Assembly (NCBI GenBank): GCA_023300835.1
Contig: JALZVB010000212.1
Location: forward strand, 1-5,808
Direction of reading: 5' to 3'
Origin: Saprospiraceae bacterium
Lineage (GTDB): Bacteria > Bacteroidota > Bacteroidia > Chitinophagales > Saprospiraceae
Length of the DNA: 5,808 bases
The notes beneath the pieces were generated by a model, which worked only from the letters and a program-made list of their open reading frames with translations, was not told the DNA's origin and did no database searches. Position 1 is the stretch's first letter; each line of letters opens with the position of its first letter. The translations under genes and the position numbers were made by a program. Shown here one piece after another: positions 1 through 5,376 of this stretch.

Positions 1-63
1 TAAATAACTATCCAACACAGAAACTTAGTTATGGAATTATTGTTAAGTATCTATTAACATTAA

Positions 64-684
64 ATGAGGAATTATTACAAACAAGATTTCGTGAAATTAG
101 AACGTAACTATCTCATCCACCCTCACTCTCTGGCACTGGGTTTATTGCTTGCGGGGATTACAGCGCTATTTTTAGCCTTTTCTGGAGCCTACCTATACGC
201 TAGAATACAAAATGGAACAGCACCTATTAAGCTACCTTTTTTATTTGTGGCTAACTCGATAATATTAATCGCTTCCAGTTATACAATCGTAAAGGCAATG
301 TCTGACTACAAGTCAGACAATACAGTTATGTATAAGCGGCATCTTACAATGACACTTATTCTTACAGTGGTTTTTCTTGTAAGTCAATGTGTGGCTTGGA
401 AACAACTCTATAATAGTGGCGTATTTGTTAATCACAGTAACCTGACTTCATATCTTTACCTAATTTCTATTGTCCACTTTGCGCATGTTATTATTGGGAT
501 TCCTTTTCTGGCGTTTTTTCTCAAAGATTGTATACAACGTATGAAAGAACCCGTAAGTGTATTGGTATATTTTTCTGATGAGGCAAAAAAAAGGAAATTG
601 AAATTGATTACGACTTACTGGCACTATCTAGATGCCTTGTGGATTTACTTAGTCGTATTTTTTCTTGTTAATCAGTTGTTTTGA
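64..684 (+). CDS. Cytochrome c oxidase (heme-copper oxidase) subunit III family protein
   Basis: A 206-residue polytopic membrane protein of the heme-copper oxidase subunit III family, which packs against the catalytic subunit I of the terminal respiratory oxidase in the cytoplasmic membrane. Five hydrophobic segments are visible, at about residues 22-46, 57-78, 96-115, 129-153 and 183-204, matching the short five-helix bacterial form. Family hallmarks are the N-terminal IHPHSLAL stretch (18-25), the SIVHFAHVIIG helix (135-145) with its paired histidines, and the C-terminal TTYWHYLDALW motif (183-193). The Q-x-x-x-W-K-x-L segment near 108-115, rather than the classical Q-x-x-E-W, resembles the second subunit III-like paralogue commonly seen in Bacteroidota. 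The ATG at 64 directly follows an in-frame TAA (61-63), so it is the first possible start; no Shine-Dalgarno is seen. The gene stands alone here: no other oxidase gene lies downstream, and the upstream context is outside the window. Its stop converges on the DUF721 gene with 5 bases between them. Confidence 0.88.
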   Translation: MRNYYKQDFVKLERNYLIHPHSLALGLLLAGITALFLAFSGAYLYARIQNGTAPIKLPFLFVANSIILIASSYTIVKAMSDYKSDNTVMYKRHLTMTLILTVVFLVSQCVAWKQLYNSGVFVNHSNLTSYLYLISIVHFAHVIIGIPFLAFFLKDCIQRMKEPVSVLVYFSDEAKKRKLKLITTYWHYLDALWIYLVVFFLVNQLF

Positions 685-758
685 AAATGTTATCTCACAA
701 TAAGTTTAGTCACTTTATGATAAGGTAAATTTTTATTCAATTTTTCTATAACATTTTC
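683..758. repeat. 11-bp perfect inverted repeat at the cox3/DUF721 convergent junction
   Basis: GAAAATGTTAT at 683-693 is matched by its exact reverse complement ATAACATTTTC at 748-758, with 54 bases between the arms. The left arm covers the last bases of the oxidase gene and the stop of the DUF721 gene; the right arm lies within DUF721 coding sequence. As RNA it would make an AU-rich 11-bp stem in either direction. With so wide a loop it is not a classical terminator, but it could serve 3'-end formation or stability for converging messages. It may also be chance in AT-rich DNA. Confidence 0.4.
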
Positions 759-980
759 TTTAGTCAAATTCAGTTCTTGCTTGAGTGGAGATGAAGATAT
801 GTAGACCGTAAGTGTGCCTTTAAAAAATTTGACGGAAGTTGTATAATTAGAAATTACTTCTCCAAAAGTAGCTCTCCATACATTTTCTATGGTGTATTGA
901 TTAAACCCAGATGCTAGCCGCTTATTTGTGGTGAACATACCCTGGAATATCTGGTCTAATTTTTTGCCATCTTCACTCAT
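690..980 (-). CDS. DUF721 / DciA-like small protein
   Basis: A 96-residue soluble protein of the DUF721 family, whose best-known member, DciA, loads the replicative helicase DnaB in bacteria lacking DnaC/DnaI. The family pattern is visible: an N-terminal helical part, the conserved Trp in ENVWRATFG (residues 32-40), a beta-rich core with TLTVYISSSPLKQEL (56-70), a helix ending in ENVIEKLNKNL, and a basic C-terminal strand KLIVR. The length fits the short Bacteroidota members. The ATG at 980-978 overlaps the end of recF (stop 975-973) by 8 bases, so the two genes are probably co-transcribed and translationally coupled. Location next to recF agrees with a role in replication or repair, but a helicase-loading function for this particular protein is inferred from the family, not shown here. 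Its stop lies 5 bases from the stop of the opposing oxidase gene. Confidence 0.85.
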   Translation of the reverse strand: MSEDGKKLDQIFQGMFTTNKRLASGFNQYTIENVWRATFGEVISNYTTSVKFFKGTLTVYISSSPLKQELNLTKENVIEKLNKNLPYHKVTKLIVR

Positions 981-2079
981 GTAAGCTTCCGTTTGTTATG
1001 GTGTAATGATTGAACTCAATATTAAGTTCATCAAGTTTTGATTTTACGCGTTCCTCTTGGGTATCTGTAATAATTACTTGGGTATTGAGCTCATTATTAC
1101 ATATATCCAATACTTTATAAACTCTACTTTCGTCCAATTTATCAAATATATCATCGAGGAGTAGAATAGGATTTTTACCAGATATATTCTTAAACCACAT
1201 AAGTTGCGCTAACTTAATGGCAATAACAGCTGTTTTTAATTGTCCCTGAGAAGCATACTTCTTGATAGGCGTATCCTGAATCGTAAATATCAGATCATCT
1301 CTATGAATACCCACATTGGACTTACCCGTTATATAATCTCTATCAAGTGAATTAAAAAGTAACATGGACATATCTTCACTTTTCAAATGCGAACGATATT
1401 CAATACTTACCACCTCATTACTTCCTGATAAGTCATTATATAATTTTTGAAATATAGGTTTAATCTCGTCTATAAATTCAGATCTATGCTTATAAATAAG
1501 ATTAGCCGGTTGTATCAAGCCAGTATCTAAGCTTTGTAATAGTAACGCATCTCTTTTTCTAGTTTTAAAACAATTTTTGAGATAAGCATTCCTTTGCGAA
1601 AGCAACTTATTGTATTGCATGAGATTGAGAAGATACTCTCTACTGGACTGTGCTATTGTTCTATCTATAACCTTCCTCCTTTCGATACTACTATCCATCA
1701 ATATCTGAATATCCTTAGGTGCAATGATAAATGAAGGCATCCTACCTAGTAGTTCTAGGATTGATTTTATGGCGTTCTGATCAATTTTGTAACTCTTTTT
1801 CTGCTTAACAGAAGATACGATTTCAATCTTAACATCATTACCATCATTGAACAACCCTTCGATTCTGAAGAAATCCTCTCCATTTTTATAAACAAACTTG
1901 TCTTGATGGGTAAAATAGCTTTTACCAGTGCTGAGATAGTAAACAGCTTCTAGAATTGACGTTTTACCAGCCCCATTAAGGCCCGTAATAAGGTTAAAGG
2001 ATGGATTTAATTCAATAGATAAGTTAGAATAGTTCCTAAAGTTGGTAATTTTTAAAAATTGTATCTTGATATCTTTCAA
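973..2079 (-). CDS. recF: DNA replication and repair protein RecF
   Basis: A 368-residue SMC-like ABC ATPase that helps load RecA at single-strand gaps through the RecFOR pathway in the cytoplasm. Visible motifs in order: the N-terminal KITNFRNY strand typical of RecF (10-17), Walker A GLNGAGKT (33-40), the coiled or helical lobe-II region around 120-220, GIHRDDL (257-263), ABC signature YASQGQLKT (275-283), Walker B with D-loop ILLLDDIFDKLD (305-316), and the switch strand VIITDT (335-340). The length is normal for RecF. The start is TTG at 2079-2077: it directly follows an in-frame TAA (2082-2080), no ATG or GTG offers itself near the N-terminus, and the next Met is at residue 114, well past Walker A. 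The only known-type N-terminus is therefore the TTG. Downstream it overlaps the DUF721 gene by 8 bases, forming a two-gene operon; upstream it diverges from pdhA across 62 bases. Confidence 0.95.
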   Translation of the reverse strand: MKDIKIQFLKITNFRNYSNLSIELNPSFNLITGLNGAGKTSILEAVYYLSTGKSYFTHQDKFVYKNGEDFFRIEGLFNDGNDVKIEIVSSVKQKKSYKIDQNAIKSILELLGRMPSFIIAPKDIQILMDSSIERRKVIDRTIAQSSREYLLNLMQYNKLLSQRNAYLKNCFKTRKRDALLLQSLDTGLIQPANLIYKHRSEFIDEIKPIFQKLYNDLSGSNEVVSIEYRSHLKSEDMSMLLFNSLDRDYITGKSNVGIHRDDLIFTIQDTPIKKYASQGQLKTAVIAIKLAQLMWFKNISGKNPILLLDDIFDKLDESRVYKVLDICNNELNTQVIITDTQEERVKSKLDELNIEFNHYTITNGSLHE

Positions 2080-2085
2080 TTAACT

Positions 2086-2093
2086 TATCTTTA
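2086..2093 (+). promoter_or_regulatory. Possible -7 element of a pdhA promoter
   Basis: TATCTTTA matches the Bacteroidota -7 consensus TAnnTTTG in all but the last base. A TTG at 2066-2068 lies 17 bases upstream and could serve as the -33 element, although it sits inside the recF coding start. The predicted transcript would begin near 2100, giving a leader of about 40 bases before the pdhA ATG at 2142. An alternative reading is the nearby TATGCTTTG at 2092-2100, which has one extra spacer base. This is consensus matching by eye only. Confidence 0.35.
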
Positions 2094-2104
2094 TGCTTTG
2101 ATTG

Positions 2105-2112
2105 TAAAAGTA
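2105..2112 (-). promoter_or_regulatory. Possible -7 element of a recF-DUF721 operon promoter
   Basis: On the minus strand this reads TACTTTTA, one base away from the TAnnTTTG consensus. Transcription starting around 2098 would give a leader of roughly 20 bases before the TTG start of recF at 2079. No convincing -33 TTG was found at the proper spacing, so support is weak. If both this site and the plus-strand site at 2086-2093 are real, the two divergent promoters overlap and would compete. Confidence 0.22.
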
Positions 2113-2141
2113 ATCTAACAACCATATAATTTATAAAATAT

Positions 2142-3182
2142 ATGTCTGAAGTAGCTGATAAAGTTGTAAAAAAAGGAGCCAAAGTAAAAGGTGAAGCTGT
2201 TTATCCTAAAGAAACGTACATAGAGTGGTATACTATAATGTTACGTATAAGAAGATTTGAAGAAGCGGCACTTAAAGCATATAGTCTGCAAAAAATAAGA
2301 GGATTCTTACACGTATACATAGGTCAAGAAGCCATTGCAGCAGGTATCAAAACAGCATTAAGACCAGAAGATAAAGTACTGACAGGCTATCGACAGCATG
2401 GAATTGCCTTGACAAAAGGCTTAACTTCTAAGTCTTGTATGGCAGAATTGTTCGGTAAAGTAACTGGAGCTGTAAAGGGTAAAGGTGGATCAATGCACTT
2501 TTCATCTAAAGAACATAACTATATCGGTGGAAATGGTATCGTAGGCGCACAGATTCCTATCGGTGCAGGTGTTGCACTGGCTGAAAAATACAGAGGTACC
2601 GATAATCTAAGTCTTACAATGTTCGGTGACGGAGCTGCAAGACAAGGAGCACTGCATGAAGCATTTAACATGGCTATGACGTGGAAACTTCCAGTACTTT
2701 ATGTTGTTGAAAACAATCAATATGCCATGGGTACATCTGTAGAAAGAACGACTAATGTGCATGATATATACAAGTTAGGTCTAGGATATGATATGCCAAG
2801 TGAGCAAGTTGATGGAATGTCACCAGAAGCTGTACATGAAGCTATGGATAGAGCGGCAAAGCATATCAGATCAGGAAAAGGGCCTTATTTCTTAGAAATT
2901 AAGACATATAGATATAGAGGTCACTCGGTATCTGATCCAGGTAACTATAGATCAAAGGATGAGGTAAAAGAATTCAAAGAAAAAGATCCTATCGCTCTAC
3001 TTGAAGAAAAGATGATAGCACAAGGATTGGTATCAGAGAAAGAGTTTGATGCCATAAAGCTAGCGGTTAAAGAAGAAATAGCAGAAGCAGTGGAATTTGC
3101 TGATAAGTCAGATTTCCCATTAGGATCAGAATTATATGACGATAATTATGTGCAGAAAGATTACCCTTTTATAATGGACTAA
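2142..3182 (+). CDS. pdhA: Pyruvate dehydrogenase E1 component subunit alpha
   Basis: A 346-residue thiamine-diphosphate enzyme subunit. With an E1 beta partner it decarboxylates pyruvate and hands the acetyl unit to lipoyl-E2 in the pyruvate dehydrogenase complex, feeding acetyl-CoA to the TCA cycle. Visible hallmarks: the IRRFEEAA segment (36-43) and GFLHVYIGQEA (54-64); YRQHG (83-87); GKGGSMHF (113-120); the ThDP/magnesium motif opening with GDG (162-164) and closing with ENNQYAMGT (190-198); and the phosphorylation-loop equivalent YRGHSVSDPGNYRS (258-271). Length is typical of the two-subunit E1 alpha. A branched-chain or acetoin dehydrogenase E1 alpha is the main alternative, but the GIVGAQIP segment (132-139) and overall pattern fit pyruvate best. 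The ATG at 2142 gives a short charged, Lys-rich leader (residues 1-20) before the conserved domain begins. No E1 beta, E2 or E3 gene lies beside it; the next gene is an unrelated TPR protein 52 bases downstream with its own promoter. Confidence 0.93.
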   Translation: MSEVADKVVKKGAKVKGEAVYPKETYIEWYTIMLRIRRFEEAALKAYSLQKIRGFLHVYIGQEAIAAGIKTALRPEDKVLTGYRQHGIALTKGLTSKSCMAELFGKVTGAVKGKGGSMHFSSKEHNYIGGNGIVGAQIPIGAGVALAEKYRGTDNLSLTMFGDGAARQGALHEAFNMAMTWKLPVLYVVENNQYAMGTSVERTTNVHDIYKLGLGYDMPSEQVDGMSPEAVHEAMDRAAKHIRSGKGPYFLEIKTYRYRGHSVSDPGNYRSKDEVKEFKEKDPIALLEEKMIAQGLVSEKEFDAIKLAVKEEIAEAVEFADKSDFPLGSELYDDNYVQKDYPFIMD

Positions 3183-3204
3183 TTCACATTACAATAACTT
3201 TCAC

Positions 3205-3212
3205 TATTTTTG
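3205..3212 (+). promoter_or_regulatory. Bacteroidota-type -7 promoter element for the TPR-ribH genes
   Basis: TATTTTTG is a full match to TAnnTTTG and is followed by CAC, a common continuation at such promoters. It lies in the 52-base gap between pdhA and the TPR gene. Transcription would start near 3218, leaving a leader of only about 16 bases before the ATG at 3235. No clear TTG is present 17-21 bases upstream, so the -33 part is poor. The likely transcript covers the TPR gene and ribH, and perhaps the hydrolase gene. Confidence 0.5.
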
Positions 3213-3234
3213 CACAAATTTTTACAAAACCAGG

Positions 3235-3936
3235 ATGGCAAAGAGACATAATAATACAGGAGAAACAGATAGCAGATCAGAGGAAGCAATAGTAAATGTT
3301 GTTGAATCTAAGGCTACGCTACAAGATAAATTTGAAAAGAACAGGGGCATGGTATTAGGCCTTATTGCGGGTTTATTTCTACTCGTAGGATGTTTTATCA
3401 TATACAAGTACGTAATAAAAGATCCGAAAGAGCAACAAGCTAAAGCTGCAATATATAAGGCAGAACAACAATTTGCTCAAGATTCCTTTGCATTAGCACT
3501 TGAGAATCCAGGTGGTGGATTTGAGGGCTTACTTGATGTAATATCTAACTACAGCGGTACAAAAACAGCTAACTTAGCTAAATTGTATGCTGGTGTTTCG
3601 TATCTTAACTTAGGTAGATATGATGAGGCAATCTCACATTTAAATTCTCACTCAGCAGGAGGAAGCTTCTCGCCTATTATCAAAAATGGTAATCTAGGAG
3701 ATGCTTATTCAGAAAAAGGTGACTTCGGTCAAGCTATAAGTTTCTATTCAAAAGCAGCGTCAGCTGGAAATGATGATCTACTAACGCCATACTACCTATA
3801 CAAACTGGGTTTGTTATCTAAGAGAAATGGTGATAATGGCAAAGCTTTAACTTCTTTCAATAGAATCAAAACTGACTTTCCAGATTCTGAAGAAGCTACT
3901 AAAATAGCAAGTCTTATATCAGCTGTATCTAAGTAA
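3235..3936 (+). CDS. Membrane-anchored tetratricopeptide repeat protein
   Basis: A 233-residue protein with a hydrophilic N-terminal tail (1-36), one transmembrane segment at about 38-58, and a C-terminal TPR region that by the usual orientation of such anchors faces the periplasm. TPR-like helical pairs are visible: LAKLYAGVSYLNLGRYDEAI (114-133), NLGDAYSEKGDFGQAISFYSKA (153-174) and YYLYKLGLLSKRNGDNGKALTSF (186-208). The layout (short tail, single anchor, Lys-rich linker, TPRs) resembles the YfgM/TPR_21 group that takes part in envelope protein interactions in proteobacteria, but the exact role here is unknown. The ATG at 3235 lies just after a good promoter; GG directly touches the ATG, so there is no spaced Shine-Dalgarno. 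The stop TAA at 3934-3936 is followed within two bases by the probable start region of ribH, which suggests co-translation. Confidence 0.83.
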   Translation: MAKRHNNTGETDSRSEEAIVNVVESKATLQDKFEKNRGMVLGLIAGLFLLVGCFIIYKYVIKDPKEQQAKAAIYKAEQQFAQDSFALALENPGGGFEGLLDVISNYSGTKTANLAKLYAGVSYLNLGRYDEAISHLNSHSAGGSFSPIIKNGNLGDAYSEKGDFGQAISFYSKAASAGNDDLLTPYYLYKLGLLSKRNGDNGKALTSFNRIKTDFPDSEEATKIASLISAVSK

Positions 3937-3938
3937 TC

Positions 3939-4469
3939 ATAAGTAAAAGAGTAGACATTAAGAAGAAAACTAATCTATCGGAAATTGACAATTGCCCTTC
4001 AGCTGAAGGATATAAGATTCATATTGCGGTATCAGATTGGAATTCTGAAATAACGTCAATTTTACTTAAAGGGGCACAAGACACCTTGTTACAACATGGT
4101 GTATCTCAAGAAGATATGGAGATAGTCCATGTTCCGGGTTCATTTGAATTACCGGTAGCTGCAAAAACACTGCTCAAACAAAGAAATTGTGATGCCATTA
4201 TATGCTTAGGTTGTGTAATAAAAGGAGATACGGAACATGATCAGTTTATCAATCAAGCGATATCTAATTCAATAGCTCAGTTAGGTATTATCTCAGGCAA
4301 ACCTATAACTTTTGGTGTACTTACCGTTAATACCGCTGAACAAGCCACAGAAAGAGCGGGTGGCAAGCATGGCAACAAAGGCATAGAATCTGCTATTACA
4401 GCCATCAAAATGGTTCATATGCAGAAGACGCTTAGCCAGCCGTCAGGACAAAACATAGGGTTCGGTTAA
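3939..4469 (+). CDS. ribH: 6,7-dimethyl-8-ribityllumazine synthase (non-canonical start)
   Basis: Lumazine synthase joins 5-amino-6-ribitylamino-uracil and 3,4-dihydroxy-2-butanone 4-phosphate, the penultimate step of riboflavin synthesis, usually in pentameric or 60-mer assemblies. Counting from ATA 3939 (176 residues), visible features are the first strand KIHIAVSDWN (26-35) with the substrate-stacking aromatic W34, VPGSFELP (65-72), the CVIKGDTEH loop (92-100) ending in the catalytic His100, FGVLT (125-129), and ERAGGKHGNKG (138-148) with the phosphate-binding Arg139 and Lys147. The start is the oddity. The frame is open from 3933 (TAA at 3930-3932) but has no ATG, GTG or TTG until TTG 4086, which would cut away the first strand and W34. 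ATA 3939, two bases after the TPR stop and reading I-S-K-R as if from M-S-K-R, and ATT 3957 are the best candidates; 3939 is given here as a best guess. Automated calling would probably place the start at 4086. A C-terminal tail of about 15 residues follows the last helix. Confidence 0.9.
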   Translation: MSKRVDIKKKTNLSEIDNCPSAEGYKIHIAVSDWNSEITSILLKGAQDTLLQHGVSQEDMEIVHVPGSFELPVAAKTLLKQRNCDAIICLGCVIKGDTEHDQFINQAISNSIAQLGIISGKPITFGVLTVNTAEQATERAGGKHGNKGIESAITAIKMVHMQKTLSQPSGQNIGFG

Positions 4470-4511
4470 AACCCAATCTCTATTCAATGTAAAAAGCTTA
4501 ACTCAATAGGA

Positions 4512-5363
4512 ATGTCTGTGAAAATTAAAGTCATAAACAGCGGATTATTCAAATTAGATGGTGGTGCCATGTTTGGTGTTGTCCCACAAGCCATATGGAA
4601 AAATCTCAATCCTCCTGATGACAACAATATGTGTACTTGGGCTCTCCGATGCCTCTTAGTAGAAGACGGAGACAGAAAGATATTGATAGACACAGGAATG
4701 GGTGATAAGCAGGATGATAAATTCAGATCGCACTTCTATCCACACGGCTCTACCCTTCTCAATTCTCTAAAAGAAAACGGGGTTACACCTGATGAAATCA
4801 CAGATGTATTATTGACGCATCTACACTTTGATCATTGCGGTGGTGCACTATACAGAGATAATGATCAAATAAAGACAACGTTCCCCAACGCAGTCTATTG
4901 GTCTAATGCCTCACACTATCAATGGGCGATAACGCCTAATTATCGTGAGAAAGCTTCTTTCTTACCAGAAAACATAAAGCCTCTAAAAGATCTGGGGCAA
5001 CTAGATTTTATAGAAGAGAAAGATGGTGTTCGATTTAGTGACAATATCACTATCAAGTTCGCTTACGGTCACACAGAAGCCATGATGATCCCTCACATCC
5101 ATCTGGATAATGCTAACGTACTTATCTATACAGCAGACTTGTTAGCTTCTAGTTTCCACGTGAGAATGCCATATGTTATGTCTTATGATATAAGGCCACT
5201 TGTTACGCTAGCTGAGAAAAAGGCTCTTTACGCTGAGGCTGTTGCTGACAATCAATATTTCTTTTTTGAACATGATCCTATTAACCCTATCGGAAAATTG
5301 AGAAAGGATTCTAAAGGACGATATATGTGCCAGACAGATATTGGGCTTGGGGAGATTGTTTAA
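4512..5363 (+). CDS. Metallo-beta-lactamase-fold metal-dependent hydrolase
   Basis: A 283-residue binuclear metal hydrolase of the MBL superfamily, probably cytoplasmic since no signal peptide is seen. The full set of metal ligands can be read: THLHFDH (102-108) giving His103, His105, Asp107 and His108; His187 in AYGHTEAM (184-191); Asp209 in YTADLLAS (206-213); and His254 in FFEHDP (251-256). The earlier strand ILIDTGMGD (57-65) is the usual beta-hairpin before the active site. The arrangement and length resemble the lactonase-like and general COG0491 hydrolases rather than glyoxalase II or RNase J, but the substrate cannot be read from the sequence. The ATG at 4512 lies 42 bases after the ribH stop; TAGGA abuts the start with no proper spacing. 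No promoter was found in the gap, so it may be read from the TPR-ribH transcript. It converges with the restriction gene across 13 bases. Confidence 0.87.
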   Translation: MSVKIKVINSGLFKLDGGAMFGVVPQAIWKNLNPPDDNNMCTWALRCLLVEDGDRKILIDTGMGDKQDDKFRSHFYPHGSTLLNSLKENGVTPDEITDVLLTHLHFDHCGGALYRDNDQIKTTFPNAVYWSNASHYQWAITPNYREKASFLPENIKPLKDLGQLDFIEEKDGVRFSDNITIKFAYGHTEAMMIPHIHLDNANVLIYTADLLASSFHVRMPYVMSYDIRPLVTLAEKKALYAEAVADNQYFFFEHDPINPIGKLRKDSKGRYMCQTDIGLGEIV

Positions 5364-5376
5364 TACGACAAATGTC

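Noticed and set aside
31..57. Eight-codon ATG-to-TAA mini frame before the oxidase gene
   Set aside because: A leader peptide is conceivable, but there is no attenuator-like structure or codon bias after it.
3..107. Open plus-strand frame running in from the left edge and overlapping the oxidase start
   Set aside because: Its translation resembles no C-terminus I recognise, including heme O synthase, which often precedes subunit III genes; it is too short to judge.
3222..3407. Open frame of 61 codons on the minus strand
   Set aside because: It lies opposite the start of the TPR gene, has no recognisable domain, and the plus-strand frame is clearly coding.
4086..4469. ribH as a 127-residue protein starting at TTG 4086
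   Set aside because: This would remove the first beta strand and the active-site Trp, both readable upstream in the same frame.
4484..4693. Open frame of 69 codons on the minus strand
   Set aside because: It is antisense to the N-terminus of the MBL hydrolase and shows no family likeness.
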